DNA of 64,000 bases from Vulcanimicrobiota bacterium (GTDB lineage: Bacteria > Vulcanimicrobiota > JAJTBE01), in assembly GCA_021107945.1 (NCBI GenBank), contig JAIORV010000131.1, forward strand, positions 1-64,000. Reading direction: 5' to 3'. A program made the position numbers and the translations under genes. This document shows, in pieces, positions 37,244 to 49,393 of this stretch. Numbering within the stretch: the stretch's first letter is position 1; each line of letters begins with the position of its first letter. The notes beneath the pieces were generated by a model. That model saw only the letters and a list, made by a program, of their open reading frames with translations. It did not search any database and was not told where the DNA came from.

Positions 37244-38692
37244 CTAATTCAACTTTGACAGGGCAATGAATGTATCTTTGAGGGATGGATAAAGTCCTTC
37301 ATAAGTCTCCTGGAGTCCGGAATATAACCGATGATTTTCCTGTTTGGGGACATATTCCCGGGAAAATTTAACCAGATTCTCTGCGGCATCGACTATACTA
37401 TCAAATATTCCAGCTCCTTTTCCAGCGATTATTGTCAGGCCCAGGATTTCTCCATCAGTAATCTCCGGGACTTTTACCACAAGTCCTGTCACATCGGCTT
37501 TTATCTGGTTCCAGAGAGGACTGTCCGCCTGACCTCCACAGATTCTGATTTCACCGGGGGTTACCCCATTGGATTTGAAGATACGAATTATTTGATTTAT
37601 TCCAAAGGCCACTCCCTCAAGTATTGCCCTTGTAAAATCTTCTTTCGTATTTCGCAGCGAAAGTCCCACAAATGAACCCCGCGCATATGGATCCCACCAG
37701 GGAGTTCTTGCGCCGGAAAGATAGGGGAGAAATAATAACCCGTTGGAGCCGGGGGGAGAAGATGATGCTTTTTTCAGAATCTCTTCATATGAGACGTTTT
37801 GGCCATAAAAGAGATCCTTATGCCACTGGAGAGCTTTTCCCGTAGTGGACATCAGTCCGGCCACGCTGAATTGCCCCTCTGCGATGGGATGCGGCACGGA
37901 GAACAGTCCCTGATCGTTGATGGATTTGTCCCAGCAAAGGTCCACGCCCTGGGAGGTTCCCGCCCTGTCGCAGATCCGGCCCTTCCTGAGGGTGGCTGTG
38001 CCAACCAATACCTCGACAAAATCGGCTCCTCCCGTTCCTGCGAATACCGGTGAACCGGCGGGTATATCGGTAAGCCTGGAAGCCTCGGATGTAACCTCTC
38101 CCAGGTACTCTCCCATTTTTATAAGAGGAGGGAGTAAATCCCTGTCAATTCCTGCCGCGGAAATCTCCTTGTCACCCCAGGGATTTAGCGGCTCCGATGA
38201 AATGGAGGCCCTGATTTTACCGGTCAGTTTATAACTCACATAGTCCACCGGCTGGCAAAACCAACGAATTTTTTTATAAATTTCCGGTTCATTGTTCTTT
38301 ATCCATAGCGCCTTGGGTATCAACCGGGCCGGATCTTCCTTTCCACCAATCCGGGAAGAAATAAATTTCGCTTCCTGAACCGCCCGCTCGTCAAGCCACA
38401 AAAGCGCTGATCTTACCGGGTTTCCCTTCTCATCCAGAGCCACCAGCGAAGGACCCTGGCTTCCTATACAAATCCCTCCGACTTCTCCAACGGTTGTTTT
38501 CAAAGCGCATTCTTTGAGAACCGTCCGCACAGCTCTCCACCAGTCCTCCGGATCGGTGGTGGCGGCCCCGGCGCATTCCTGCGAAGAGAGGGCATAAGAA
38601 GACTTCGCCTGGCTGATTAGCTCCTCGTTGCCTGAAAAAATCCCGCCCTTTGTCTGGGTTGTTCCAATGTCGATTCCAATGAGTGTATTCAT
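37244..38692 (-). CDS. FGGY-family carbohydrate kinase
   Basis: MNTLIGIDIGTTQTKGGIF; GLLFLPYLSGARTPWWDPYARGSFVGLSL. Confidence 0.9.
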   Translation of the reverse strand: MNTLIGIDIGTTQTKGGIFSGNEELISQAKSSYALSSQECAGAATTDPEDWWRAVRTVLKECALKTTVGEVGGICIGSQGPSLVALDEKGNPVRSALLWLDERAVQEAKFISSRIGGKEDPARLIPKALWIKNNEPEIYKKIRWFCQPVDYVSYKLTGKIRASISSEPLNPWGDKEISAAGIDRDLLPPLIKMGEYLGEVTSEASRLTDIPAGSPVFAGTGGADFVEVLVGTATLRKGRICDRAGTSQGVDLCWDKSINDQGLFSVPHPIAEGQFSVAGLMSTTGKALQWHKDLFYGQNVSYEEILKKASSSPPGSNGLLFLPYLSGARTPWWDPYARGSFVGLSLRNTKEDFTRAILEGVAFGINQIIRIFKSNGVTPGEIRICGGQADSPLWNQIKADVTGLVVKVPEITDGEILGLTIIAGKGAGIFDSIVDAAENLVKFSREYVPKQENHRLYSGLQETYEGLYPSLKDTFIALSKLN

Positions 38693-38702
38693 ACTTCCTC
38701 CG

Positions 38703-39722
38703 TCATTCCATTTCAATAATTACCCGATATGTCGAAGGGTCAAGGGACGCTTTAATTGCATCATTTATTTCGTTGAGCTTGAATGTGGCGGAAATGAGAG
38801 GTGAGAAATTCATTGACCTGGAATTCTGAAAGCCCACCGCCTTGAAGAAATCTTTTTCGGTCTTGCTCTCAGTTCCCGTAATCTTAATCTCTTTGTAATG
38901 AATTATATTCGGATCGATGCATAACTCAATGGCGGGATAATTGGCCGCGTATATACATATACAGCCTTTGATACTCACAAGGTCGAAGGCCTGCTTGAGA
39001 GGAGCCTTTCCCGGCGTTGTGACAAAGATGACATTACAGCCCATTCCACCGGTAATTTCTTTTATCTTTTTCGAAACGTCCTCATTGCCTGCGTTTATGA
39101 TAAAGTCAGCCCCGCAATCCTTTGCAGTTTCCAATTTCTTTTCGTCCAGGTCGCTGATGATGGATCGAATTCCGTATTTTTTCAAAATCAGAAGATGCAG
39201 CAGTCCCATGGTTCCGGCCCCCATTACAAACACAGTATTTTCCGGAGAAAGACCCGCCTGCATACAACTGTGAATACAATCGGAAAGCGGTTCCGTGAGG
39301 GTTGCCTCATTAAATGGGACTTTCTCATCGATCTTGTACACCTCTTTGGAAGGCAAAACTATATACTCTGAGAATCCTCCCAGAACCCCGGCTTTTCCCT
39401 TGAATTGATTTATGCAATGATTGCTTTGTCCACTACGGCAAAAACGACATTCCCCGCACCTGTTGAGAAGATCCAACACGACCCTGTCGCCGGGTTTGAG
39501 AGCGTTGCTTCGGGATTCTTCCACCACTCCTGAAGCTTCATGCCCTCCCACTATAGGATAAAAGATCTTCATCGCACCGGTATAAAGTCGTTTTTCCAGG
39601 GTGCATATTCCGCAGGCTTTGATCCTTATCAGGACATCTCCGGGCTCAAGCGGCGAAATCTCTTTTTCTATAATCTCGATTTTTCCCGGTTCAAGCAATG
39701 ATGCGGCTCGATATTTTCTCAA
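38703..39722 (-). CDS. Zinc-dependent medium-chain alcohol dehydrogenase
   Basis: GGHEASGVVEE, CGECRFCRSGQSNHC, GAGTMGLLHL. Confidence 0.9.
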   Translation of the reverse strand: MRKYRAASLLEPGKIEIIEKEISPLEPGDVLIRIKACGICTLEKRLYTGAMKIFYPIVGGHEASGVVEESRSNALKPGDRVVLDLLNRCGECRFCRSGQSNHCINQFKGKAGVLGGFSEYIVLPSKEVYKIDEKVPFNEATLTEPLSDCIHSCMQAGLSPENTVFVMGAGTMGLLHLLILKKYGIRSIISDLDEKKLETAKDCGADFIINAGNEDVSKKIKEITGGMGCNVIFVTTPGKAPLKQAFDLVSIKGCICIYAANYPAIELCIDPNIIHYKEIKITGTESKTEKDFFKAVGFQNSRSMNFSPLISATFKLNEINDAIKASLDPSTYRVIIEME

Positions 39723-40208
39723 TTTTGATCATCCCTTCGTTTACTCATGAATATTATATGAAAACATTGTCTTTCATGCAGCGTTCAAGATGCATGAAGC
39801 TTTTTATTTGTTAGTTAAGGGAAGAAGTTATTCCTTTTTCCGCCGATAGAGGGAGGCATTCTAGCCCGCTATACCAATGGGCCGTTTTATTGTAATATAT
39901 GGAATCTTACATGTAATTATTCGTTTATGCATTATATCCATTCAGACCTTTATGGCGGGAAGTACCTTCAATCCCAATTTTCTCTCATTTTCAGGATGGT
40001 GGGGAGACCAACCGACACCCATTTGGAAGTTGGGAACGGGAAACGGGAAAATATGTGGATTTTTCGCTGTTAGAAAACAGCTCCTACATAATTGCCTAAA
40101 GTGCTAAATTCGTTAAAAACTCTACGCTTGCATTGAACCCTGGCCTTCGCCAGGACAGGCTTGTCTCAGTGTCCTCCGCGTTCTCTGCCGTGAACAGTTA
40201 CCAAAAAA

Positions 40209-41315
40209 TTACGATTCAGGTTGATTTTTCAATTTTTCAGAAGCTTCAAGTACCAACTCATCTATCAGTTCCTGAACGCTGACGATTTTATCTATTTTTG
40301 ACGCATTACTTCCACAAAAGACCACTGATTCATCAATATCGCCCTTCACTGCACTAAATAGCGCCTTTGCTATGCAATAAGGAGCTTTGCGCGGATCGCA
40401 TGATCTCAGGCAACGATAATTACATTTAAATGGAATTGTTTCTCCCATTTCAACCCTGTCAATAAAATCTGTTCTAATCACTCTTCCCGGCATACCAACG
40501 GGGCTTTTTATTATCACAACATCTTCTTCTTTTGCTTCTATGTATAGTTTTTTGAATTCATCGGATATGGAACATTCATGTGTTGTAACAAAACGGGTTC
40601 CTATTTGAACTCCTTTGGCTCCCATTCTAAAAAATTTCGCGATATCTTTGCCGTCGAAAATTCCACCCGCCGGAATGACCGGAATACTGATATCATTTTC
40701 TTTTTCATATTTATTTACTATCTCTAAAGTTTCAGATACAATTTTTTCAAGAGAATCAGCTTTATGATTTTCGAGTTCTTCATATTTAAAACCAAGATGC
40801 CCACCGGCAAGAGGCCCTTCTACGACAATTGCATCAGGAAAACGATTGTAACGTTTTTTCCATGTTCTGATAATTATATCCGCCGCTCTTGCAGAAGAGG
40901 CCATAGGGATTAGTTTTATTGATTTATTGTCTATAAAGCCTGGAAGCTTTAACGGCAGTCCTGCTCCTGAAACTATATAATCAATATTTTCTTTTGAGGC
41001 GGTTCTTGCAAGATCTTCATAATTACTAAGAGCAACCATAATATTTACGCCTATAACGCCATCCGTTATTTCTCTTGCACCATGAATTTCCTGCTGCAAT
41101 CCGATCCGGGAAGCCGCCATGTAATCCGTTTCGTTCAACTTTGTTCCATATCCAAGACCGACGCTTGCAATAGTGCCTGCCCCCCCGGCATTTGCCACCG
41201 CACCGGCGAGAGAAGCTGTGGATACCCTGACTCCCATACCGCCTTGAATAATAGGAACTTCAATCTTTAAATCGCCTATCCATAAGGGGTTTAGTCCTGC
41301 ATTCATTATTATCAC
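40209..41315 (-). CDS. Nitronate monooxygenase / NPD-type flavin oxidoreductase
   Basis: PIIQGGMGVRVSTASLAGAVANAGGAGTI, VIPAGGIFDGKDIAKFFRMGAKGVQIGTRFV. Confidence 0.9.
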   Translation of the reverse strand: MIIMNAGLNPLWIGDLKIEVPIIQGGMGVRVSTASLAGAVANAGGAGTIASVGLGYGTKLNETDYMAASRIGLQQEIHGAREITDGVIGVNIMVALSNYEDLARTASKENIDYIVSGAGLPLKLPGFIDNKSIKLIPMASSARAADIIIRTWKKRYNRFPDAIVVEGPLAGGHLGFKYEELENHKADSLEKIVSETLEIVNKYEKENDISIPVIPAGGIFDGKDIAKFFRMGAKGVQIGTRFVTTHECSISDEFKKLYIEAKEEDVVIIKSPVGMPGRVIRTDFIDRVEMGETIPFKCNYRCLRSCDPRKAPYCIAKALFSAVKGDIDESVVFCGSNASKIDKIVSVQELIDELVLEASEKLKNQPES

Positions 41316-41966
41316 TCACTTTACAAATTTTAGTTGTCAAATTTAACCTGAAAAAGAAGTTGCTATAACCATCTGCATTTCAATAAGAAGTTTATATAAA
41401 GATCAAATCGAAATTGTTATTTTCATGGATGGTTATAAACACCAACCTTTCCAACAGTTTTCGTTTCTTTTTATCAATAAATTTAGGTTATTTTGTAATT
41501 CCTCCATTAACACATTGGATTCTTCGCTGTTTCGTAAAGATCATAAATGACTATTTACCAAAATGACCACAAAAACTGCAAATACCACAAAGAATATAAA
41601 AATCTTTTATTTGCTTCTTTACGGTTGATTTTTATCCTCCAAATATTTACCTATATAATGCAACGAAGAGCATTTTTTTCTATTGTTATAATATTCACTA
41701 ATTATTGTGATAATCCTATCGACAAGTTATGTTTTATTAAAGGAAAACGATAACCAGAAAAAATGGGGACATTAACCTTGTAAAACCAAAAAATTTCTAA
41801 TATTGTAGGAACTTTTTAAATAATAGCCCGGATGCAGCTTTAATCCGAAACATCAATGTTGTTGATCTTTTATTGGATATTTAGTTTGTGAGGGATTATA
41901 GCACAAAGAAAATATTGGTAACGCCGAAAGGAAATGCCTCTCCATTTTTGGAGATGGCATCAAAAT

Positions 41967-44258
41967 TCAGCGGTCAAGTACTTCCCTAATTTTACCTAAA
42001 ATCTGACTCATATTGAAGGGCTTTGCGATAAAATCAGCATGCCTGTCAAGTTGAATATAGTGATCATAGGCTTCCTTGGCATATCCCGAGATAAAAACTG
42101 TTCTGAGGTCCGGAGTTCTCTCCTGCAAATTCAGCGCCAGTTCAACGCCACTCATATCTGGCAAAACCATATCCGTAATCAAAAGGGTAGGTCTTTCGCG
42201 TAAACTTTTAAATAAAATTTGAGCTTCTTCTCCATTGGAGGCACAATGAACCTTATAGCCTGCCCTGGTCAAAGCTTTTCGCAGTAATTTGCGAATGACT
42301 TTTTCATCGTCAACTATTATAATTGGCTCATCTCCGCCGAGAACCAATGAAGTCTGTCGTGATTCTTCTTGCCCTGATTTGGGCTTCCCCGATGAAAGTG
42401 GAAAGTACAATTTAAATGTTGTGCCTTTTCCAGGTTCACTTTGTGCCACGATGTGGCCGCAAGCCTGTTTCACAATTCCGTAAACTGTTGACAAACCTAA
42501 CCCCGTCCCCTTGCCTGTATCCTTTGTGGAGAAAAACGGCTCGAAAATTTGGGACAGGGTTTCTTTGTCTATACCAATTCCATTATCCATAAATTCAAGA
42601 ATCACGCATTGTCCCGGTTCGATAAGTGGATAAACTCTTTTTATATCCCCTTCCATGTCAGCGATTCCGGCTTTTATGGTCAATTTTCCCCCACGTGGCA
42701 TTGCATCCAACGCATTGACCACCAAGTTCATGATAATCTGATCCAGTTGCCCTGCATCTATTTTGATTGGCAAAACTTTCGGATGCAGGATGGATGTAAA
42801 TTCAATCCCCTCTCCAATGACGCGCCGGATGACCCTGTCCATACTTCTTATCGCTTCATTCAAATCAATGATAACCGGAGAAGTTATCTGTTTCCGGCTG
42901 AAGGCCAGGAGTTGGGCAACCAGATCGGCTGCGCGCCTGGAAGTTTCACTGATATCCTTGATATATTCCAACATCGGGTCACCATGTCTTAATTCTGCCT
43001 TGGCCATTTCGGCGCTTACGGTTATGCCTGTCAGGAGGTTGTTGAAATCGTGGGCAATTCCGCCCGCCAGGCGACCTATCGCTTCCATTTTTTGGGACTG
43101 GAGGAACTGTTTCTCCAGTTTTACTTCCTCAGTAACATCACGGCCAATTTTTGTGAAATTCACAATCTTTCCATCAGGGTCGATAACGGGGAAAATAGTG
43201 GCATTTTCCTCATATAGGGTTCCGTCTTTCTTTTTGTTTACAAACCTGCCCTTCCAAACCCCTTCGTTTTTAATTGTATCCCATAAATTCTTGTAGAATT
43301 CTGTTTCCTGCTTCCCGCTTTTAAGGATATTGGTGTTCTTTCCCATCGCTTCTTGCCGGGGATATCCTGTGATTTTCTCAAAAGCAGTGTTAACATATTG
43401 AATCGTTCCATCGGGAGCGGTCATGATAACAGCTTCAGAGGCCTGCTCGATAGCCGCTAATAGAATATGCATTCTTGCTTCTGCCCGCTTGCGTTCGGTG
43501 ATGTCTATTTGCAGGGTTATAGAATGCATTATTTCTTCATCTTTGTTTTTAACTGTGCTTGCGCTGAGAAGAACCGCGCGCCTTTCGCCTTTCTTTGTGA
43601 TGATAACAATTTCCTCACCCTTGAGGTTTCCGTCCTTTTTCCATATTGAAAAAAGTTGCTTCATCTTGGGCAGCGACTCGGGAGCGTAAATTGTTTTCAG
43701 GGGCTTTCCGATAAGTTCATCCTTCATGTATCCCAACGCCTCGAGAGCGGAACTGTTTGCATTAAGTATCAGGCCATTGGTTGAAATCATATAGCAGTAT
43801 AACGGAGCATTTTCAAAGAATTCTCTGAACCGCTCCTCGCTTTCCCGCAACGCCTTCTCTGCTTGTTCTTTTTTCTCTTTGTTTTGTTTGTTATCTAATG
43901 CCTTCTTAACCGCAGGACATAGACGGATAAGATTTTCCTTCAATACATAATCATCAGACCCGGCTTTAATACATTCTACAGCCACTTCTTCATTTATCGA
44001 ACCTGTAACGATTATGAAAGGAGTTGTGGGAGCATGCTCATTCTTCAGATAAAGTGCGCTTAGTCCGTCGAAACTTGGAAGTCTATAGTCTGAAAGAATA
44101 ATGTCGGGAGCGAATTCATCAAGTTCTCTAAGAAAGTCTTCTCTTGTTTCAACTCGTTTTGATATAAATGGAATCCCTGCTTTGCGCACTTCATGCACTA
44201 TTAACTCGGAATCGGCAGGAGCATCTTCCAGCATAAGAATGCGAAGTTTCTTTTCCAT
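41967..44258 (-). CDS. Hybrid histidine kinase: REC-PAS-PAS-HisKA-HATPase-REC
   Basis: [82 protein letters not shown]. Confidence 0.92.
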   Translation of the reverse strand: MEKKLRILMLEDAPADSELIVHEVRKAGIPFISKRVETREDFLRELDEFAPDIILSDYRLPSFDGLSALYLKNEHAPTTPFIIVTGSINEEVAVECIKAGSDDYVLKENLIRLCPAVKKALDNKQNKEKKEQAEKALRESEERFREFFENAPLYCYMISTNGLILNANSSALEALGYMKDELIGKPLKTIYAPESLPKMKQLFSIWKKDGNLKGEEIVIITKKGERRAVLLSASTVKNKDEEIMHSITLQIDITERKRAEARMHILLAAIEQASEAVIMTAPDGTIQYVNTAFEKITGYPRQEAMGKNTNILKSGKQETEFYKNLWDTIKNEGVWKGRFVNKKKDGTLYEENATIFPVIDPDGKIVNFTKIGRDVTEEVKLEKQFLQSQKMEAIGRLAGGIAHDFNNLLTGITVSAEMAKAELRHGDPMLEYIKDISETSRRAADLVAQLLAFSRKQITSPVIIDLNEAIRSMDRVIRRVIGEGIEFTSILHPKVLPIKIDAGQLDQIIMNLVVNALDAMPRGGKLTIKAGIADMEGDIKRVYPLIEPGQCVILEFMDNGIGIDKETLSQIFEPFFSTKDTGKGTGLGLSTVYGIVKQACGHIVAQSEPGKGTTFKLYFPLSSGKPKSGQEESRQTSLVLGGDEPIIIVDDEKVIRKLLRKALTRAGYKVHCASNGEEAQILFKSLRERPTLLITDMVLPDMSGVELALNLQERTPDLRTVFISGYAKEAYDHYIQLDRHADFIAKPFNMSQILGKIREVLDR

Positions 44259-44288
44259 ATTTCCCCCAATAATTATTACAAATATGTA

Positions 44289-44729
44289 TTAATACGGCGG
44301 CTGGTTCAAAAGCAGCCAGTAGAGTCCCAGATCTGCAACAATATGAAAAAATTTGTCAAAATCAACAGGCTTGACTATATAGCTGTTTACACCAAGTTTG
44401 TAACTGGTAATGATATCTTGTTCTTCTTTCGATGATGTAAGAACCACGACTGGAATAGATTTCGTCCGTTTGTCGGATTTCATTTTTTGAAGAACTTCCA
44501 GACCGTCAACTTTGGGAAGTTTCAAGTCAAGAAGAACTAGCTTAAGAGAGTTTTCAATAATCCTTTCAGCGTAAGCTCCCGTTGCAAAAATGAAATCCAG
44601 CGCCTCTGCTCCATCTTCCACAACAAACACTTTATCGGAAAGATTATGCTTCTTTAATGATCTAAGCGTCAATTCCATGTCATGCGGGTTGTCTTCAACG
44701 AGAAGAATTTCAATAGCATTAAGGTCCAT
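44289..44729 (-). CDS. Response regulator (Rcp1-like single REC domain)
   Basis: [53 protein letters not shown]. Confidence 0.92.
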   Translation of the reverse strand: MDLNAIEILLVEDNPHDMELTLRSLKKHNLSDKVFVVEDGAEALDFIFATGAYAERIIENSLKLVLLDLKLPKVDGLEVLQKMKSDKRTKSIPVVVLTSSKEEQDIITSYKLGVNSYIVKPVDFDKFFHIVADLGLYWLLLNQPPY

Positions 44730-46186
44730 TATGATTTCTCCTTCTCTATCTCTATTATCGGCAGTGTGAAGTAAAATGTTGAGCCATTATTGATTTCACC
44801 TTCCGCCCAAACTCGACCTCCATGCCGATTAATAACTCTCTTTACAATGGCAAGCCCAACCCCGGTTCCTTCAAATTCCCTTGAACTATGGAGCCTACTG
44901 AAAACACCAAAAAGCTTGCCTACATATTTCATGTCAAATCCAACTCCGTTATCCCGGACAAAAAAGATGTTGAAATTTCCTTCAACCAGGCTTCCTATTT
45001 CAATAACAGCGAGCTCCCTGGTTCTGGTATATTTAATTGCATTAGAAATGAGATTTACAAAAACCTGGCGAATCATTGCCCGGTCGCCGAAGCCCGGGGG
45101 AAGATCTCCAATTATTGTTTCTATCTTTCTCCCTTGAATAAGGGGTTCGCTTTGCCTTAATACTTCTCTTACGAGTTGCCCCATATCAATATTCGATGAT
45201 TTCATAGAACTGCGACCCAGGCGGGAGAATGAAAGGAGGTCGTCTATAAGGTTTCCCATGTTTTTAGCACTTTCTCTAATATTATTCAGAAGTCTTTTTT
45301 CCTCGTCATCAAGTTTATCGTGATAATCTTCCAGGAACATAAGAGAAAAACCACTAATTGCTCGTAGCGGGGCCCGGAGATCATGGGATACAGAGTAACT
45401 GAAAGCCTGGAGTTCTTTATTGGCGGCTTGTAGCTGCGCAGTGCGTGTTTTTACTCTGTTTTCAAGTTCTTCGTTAAGTTTCCTGATTTCTTCCTCCACC
45501 CGTTTGCGTTTCGTCATTTCTTGTCGAAGTTTAGATGTACGCTGTTTAACCAGTTTCTCAAGGTGCAGACGGTGATTCGTTAATTCATTCTCCAATCGCC
45601 TTTTCTGGGTCTGATCCTGGAAAACCAGGACGATGCCTTGTTTGGTCTCATTGGTGTCACGAATAAATGAACAGTTAAATGAGATTGGCCGTTTATTTCC
45701 ATCTTTGTCAATCAAGGACATGAGGTTTGCCGGCAAGGTCATTATGCTCTCGTCGATTGCTCGTTTAAAAAAGCTTTTGACAGGTTCGGATGTCTCATCA
45801 TTGATGATGCGGAAGATCTTATCGAGGTGCATGCCGCGGGCTTCATTCATTTTATAACCTAACAGTTGCTCAGCTACCGGATTCATGCGAACGACATGTC
45901 CCTCGGTATTCGTCGCAATGATACCTTCGCCAATGCTCTGCAACGTCATTTTGAGGTTTTCCTTTGTTTCGTGCAACGCCTCATTTGCCAACGCGAGTTC
46001 ACTTGTCAGCGCCGAAACGCTTTGATAAGTTTCATCCAACTCAGTCTGCAGCCTCTTTATATCGCCCTGGTCGGCATTCTGAAGTTCATTAGCAAGTAAA
46101 GTGATACTTCGATAGGTATCTTCCAACTCGATTTGCAGTCGTATAAGTTCCTCTTCCGGGGAGGTTATTTCTGTTTCACCCTTCAC
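44729..46186 (-). CDS. PAS-containing sensor histidine kinase
   Basis: [59 protein letters not shown]. Confidence 0.92.
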   Translation of the reverse strand: MKGETEITSPEEELIRLQIELEDTYRSITLLANELQNADQGDIKRLQTELDETYQSVSALTSELALANEALHETKENLKMTLQSIGEGIIATNTEGHVVRMNPVAEQLLGYKMNEARGMHLDKIFRIINDETSEPVKSFFKRAIDESIMTLPANLMSLIDKDGNKRPISFNCSFIRDTNETKQGIVLVFQDQTQKRRLENELTNHRLHLEKLVKQRTSKLRQEMTKRKRVEEEIRKLNEELENRVKTRTAQLQAANKELQAFSYSVSHDLRAPLRAISGFSLMFLEDYHDKLDDEEKRLLNNIRESAKNMGNLIDDLLSFSRLGRSSMKSSNIDMGQLVREVLRQSEPLIQGRKIETIIGDLPPGFGDRAMIRQVFVNLISNAIKYTRTRELAVIEIGSLVEGNFNIFFVRDNGVGFDMKYVGKLFGVFSRLHSSREFEGTGVGLAIVKRVINRHGGRVWAEGEINNGSTFYFTLPIIEIEKEKS

Positions 46187-47256
46187 TGCGACACCTCCTT
46201 TACCACTAAAACCGTTGCATCATCTGTGGAACGTTCATACCCACGCATCAGCAAGTGACTGAGCATTGTGACATGTTGGTCACGAAAGTTCGGTATCTCA
46301 TTTAGATTCCAGCGGCCTGAAATGCCGTCAGAAAAGACGACTAAAATACCATCTTTGGGCCAGGGAACCGTGGTGATTCTGGGGCGGGGTGGAGCTCCAA
46401 ATCCCAGAATCCCTCCTTTTGGTATCAGTGAATATCTGTCACTCAGGTTTATCCTTGCCTGTACATTACCTATTCCCGAATGGGTGAGGGTTCGGTTTAA
46501 AATGTTGATGCGGACCAGAGTCATAGCCACGCCGCGGGTTTTTCTTATTGCTTTGTGAGTTTCAAGAATCAGGTAGTCCAATTCTGCCCGGTAGTTCTTG
46601 CGAATGCATTCGATCGCCATTCCGCTTGCTTCCCCAGCTTCCGGACCATGTCCCAGTCCATCTGCCACAGCGACAAATAGTCCATCACGATCTTCGGTGA
46701 GAAAGAATCCATCTCCATTGATTTTTTCTCCCGGCATCGGCCGCGAGTTGACACTATAAACAAATCGCCTTGAGATTTGTGGGACCAGCCACTTACGCGC
46801 CGTGATAACGGTTCCGCATAGCTCCACATTGTCGCGTTTGCGCTCCGGGCTTCCAGTCGGTAAATTCGAATAAATGTCGAACTCGTCCATTATTCTTTTA
46901 ACAGCCCCCAAGCCGCAGCCAATTCCACCTGCCGTCGAGTAATGGTCCTGTACGGCGAGTTGAACATTTTCAATACCCGGGCCCCTATCCCGTGACATAA
47001 TTTCAACTCCCTTACCAAGATGGTCGCTGATTTCGCGCGCTACAACCTCACCGTTGATCGCGTAATGAACAACAAGATTGGTAGCCAACTCTGATACAAC
47101 AATGTCCAGTTCGGCAAGTGTTATCTTGTCAAAGCCGATCGCATGCGTCAGCTTTGATACAGCTCTGCGGGTTGCACCAACATCTTCGATAGTATCTACG
47201 GAAAAAATGACAGCAGTTTCATCAGAGTTTTGCTGTCCATTATAACCTATTTCCAC
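46183..47256 (-). CDS. RsbT-like ATPase fused to RsbX/SpoIIE-like phosphatase
   Basis: [59 protein letters not shown]. Confidence 0.85.
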   Translation of the reverse strand: MEIGYNGQQNSDETAVIFSVDTIEDVGATRRAVSKLTHAIGFDKITLAELDIVVSELATNLVVHYAINGEVVAREISDHLGKGVEIMSRDRGPGIENVQLAVQDHYSTAGGIGCGLGAVKRIMDEFDIYSNLPTGSPERKRDNVELCGTVITARKWLVPQISRRFVYSVNSRPMPGEKINGDGFFLTEDRDGLFVAVADGLGHGPEAGEASGMAIECIRKNYRAELDYLILETHKAIRKTRGVAMTLVRINILNRTLTHSGIGNVQARINLSDRYSLIPKGGILGFGAPPRPRITTVPWPKDGILVVFSDGISGRWNLNEIPNFRDQHVTMLSHLLMRGYERSTDDATVLVVKEVSQ

Positions 47257-47636
47257 TTTATCACTTCGATTCGCGTGCCATTACCGACTTCGGACTCGAT
47301 CTTGAAGTCGTCCATAAGGCGCTTGGAACCGGACAATCCAAACCCAAGGCCCTTACCGGTAGTGTAGCCCGGGGTCATCGCTTTTACGATATCTTCAATG
47401 CCCGGACCCTTATCAACAAAGATACAGTGAACACCGACTCTTGTTCTGTCAGAAATCTTTTCGAGCTTCATGCTCCCGCCTCCACCATAGGTGAACGTAT
47501 TTCGAGCTAATTCACTGACTGCAGTGGCGACCCGCGTCTTGCTAAGTATTGAGAAACCAAGACTTTCCGCAAGACTTCGTGCCGCCTGACGGGCTCTGAC
47601 GATATCACTTTCGATATGGATCTCAATCATCTCCAT
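47247..47636 (-). CDS. rsbT: Serine kinase RsbT-like
   Basis: RVATAVSELARNTFTYGGGG, GLGFGLSGSKRLMDDFKIES; start at Met 47636 (MEMIEIHI). Confidence 0.85.
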   Translation of the reverse strand: MEMIEIHIESDIVRARQAARSLAESLGFSILSKTRVATAVSELARNTFTYGGGGSMKLEKISDRTRVGVHCIFVDKGPGIEDIVKAMTPGYTTGKGLGFGLSGSKRLMDDFKIESEVGNGTRIEVIKWK

Positions 47637-48057
47637 AGTCAGGCGCCTCCTCGCCAGCGAGCATAGTTTCTCGCTCACTTCTTGTTTCCGGTGACTCGAT
47701 CTTACGGAGTTCGAATCCCAACTTTTTTAAGCCATCTTCAATGTCAATGGCAGAGTCAATGCCTTCTAGCTCCAGTCCCATCTCCAGCAGCGTTATTGTG
47801 ACTGCAGGGCGCATCCCCACCAGGACAACCCTGGTGTCCATAATCTTAGCCATCCTTGCCGTTTCGCTCAGGACACGACCAATAAATGAATCAACGATTT
47901 CCAGAGCTGTGATGTCAACTGTTACAACTGATGCACCGGTCTTCTGGATTCGTCTCAGGATTGCTTCCTGCAATTCCTCTGCCTTGCGATCGTGCAACTC
48001 TGTCTGGATCGTTACTATCAGGACAGGACCTATCTTTAAGATAGGAATTTGTTCCAT
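47623..48057 (-). CDS. rsbS: RsbS-like STAS protein
   Basis: VVTVDITALEIVDSFIGRVLSETARMAKIMDTRVVLVGMRPAVTITLLEMG. Confidence 0.85.
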   Translation of the reverse strand: MEQIPILKIGPVLIVTIQTELHDRKAEELQEAILRRIQKTGASVVTVDITALEIVDSFIGRVLSETARMAKIMDTRVVLVGMRPAVTITLLEMGLELEGIDSAIDIEDGLKKLGFELRKIESPETRSERETMLAGEEAPDYGDD

Positions 48058-48866
48058 TATTGCGTGCCCCTTTCTTTATTGACTATTTTCATACCCTTTT
48101 CCAGTCCCTGGGAAAGCGAAGCGCATGTACTAATAGAAGAAAGGTTAATTCCCAGGTGGACAATTGTTTTGGCGGTAGCCGGGGAAATTCCCGTCAGGAT
48201 GCAATCTCCACCCATTAATTTTACCGCTGACGACATTCGTATCAGGTGGTTAGCCACCATCGTATCGATAACAGGCACGCCGGTAATGTCAATGACTATA
48301 ACTCTGGCTTTTTCTTCCGCCAGGCGGACCAAAGCCTTCTCCATTACATCCTGTGTCCGCTTGCTGTCGAGTGTGCCAATCAGGGGAATACACAGAATGG
48401 AATCCCATAGCGATAGTACGGGCGTAGAGAGTTCCAGTATCTCCATCCGTAGTTGCTGGGCGCGGGATTCCGCATCCAGTCTATCAGTAATATCTACAAC
48501 GAACTCCAACCCGCCAATAACTTTTCCCTTATCATCCTTCAAAGGAGCTGCCGTAAAGTCGGTTTGCACCATCTCGTTTCCACGTTGCACCCGAATCTGT
48601 TTTATAACAGTCCTGTCATATTTCATCGCTTCGCTTACGGGACGTCCTTCGAGTGTACAATCGGGTGAGGGAAAAAGGCTGAAACACATGACACCGATTG
48701 CCTCCTTCAGGTCCTTCCGAGCCCATTTGCAAGCGGCAGGATTCATATAAGTAATCTTGGAAGCCTTGTCCACAACCACAAACGGCATGGGGATCTGATT
48801 CATCGCCAAGGATTTGAGAAGCTCTGAACTCTCGGTTGCTTCTAATGTACTGCACTTTTCAATCAT
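48057..48866 (-). CDS. RsbR-like PAS-STAS protein
   Basis: N-terminal PAS (MPFVVVDKASKITYMNPAACKWARKD) and C-terminal STAS (VIVIDITGVPVIDTMVANHLIRMSSAVKLMGGDCILTGISPATA). Confidence 0.85.
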   Translation of the reverse strand: MIEKCSTLEATESSELLKSLAMNQIPMPFVVVDKASKITYMNPAACKWARKDLKEAIGVMCFSLFPSPDCTLEGRPVSEAMKYDRTVIKQIRVQRGNEMVQTDFTAAPLKDDKGKVIGGLEFVVDITDRLDAESRAQQLRMEILELSTPVLSLWDSILCIPLIGTLDSKRTQDVMEKALVRLAEEKARVIVIDITGVPVIDTMVANHLIRMSSAVKLMGGDCILTGISPATAKTIVHLGINLSSISTCASLSQGLEKGMKIVNKERGTQ

Positions 48867-49200
48867 TTTTCTTACTCCTTTTGTCTTTGATTTTCACCAG
48901 GTTTGGCATTGTTTTGAGGTTGGCAACAACCGGCATCAAGATCACCACCCCGGGGACATTCGCCGCCTTTGCTCTTTGTTTGGAAGATACGCTTAATTCT
49001 ATATAAACTATGTAAGATTATTAAATATTCTCTTCTTAAAAAGGAGAATCCTTTATTTTCTTCCCAAATCTTGGCATGTAAAACATTCTCTTGAAAGGAC
49101 GCTTGAAGAGGATTGTGAGAAGCAGGCAAGGCAGTCCAGGACTCAGAAATAAGCGGGAACTTCTCTGAAATCACTAATGCTATTTTGTATTAAAATTTAC

Positions 49201-49340
49201 TATAAGCTATTTCTCGAAAATAATGTCTTGTCATTTGGGCGGCGGGACGCCACCCCCACCGGTATAACAACATCGGTAGCTGCGGCGTCTCGCCGCAGAT
49301 CAAAAAGCAAATGTCGGTAGCTGCGGCGTCTCGCCGCAGA
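49201..49340. repeat. Dispersed palindromic repeat related to 9960-10060
   Basis: CGAAAATAATGTCTTGTCATTTGGGCGGCGGGACGCCACCCCCACC...GGTAGCTGCGGCGTCTCGCCGCAGAT; near-identical start at 9963. Confidence 0.85.
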
Positions 49341-49341
49341 T

Positions 49342-49372
49342 AAAAAAAGCCCCTCCACATACGGAAGGGGCT
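49342..49372 (-). terminator. Rho-independent terminator for 49394..50749
   Basis: On the minus strand AGCCCCTTCCGTATGTGGAGGGGCTTTTTTTA. Confidence 0.8.
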
Positions 49373-49393
49373 ATAATATTGATTTTACATCAG

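Noticed and set aside
42289-48750. Plus-strand ORFs across the stressosome/kinase region
   Set aside because: Antisense to strongly supported minus-strand genes; no domain signatures.
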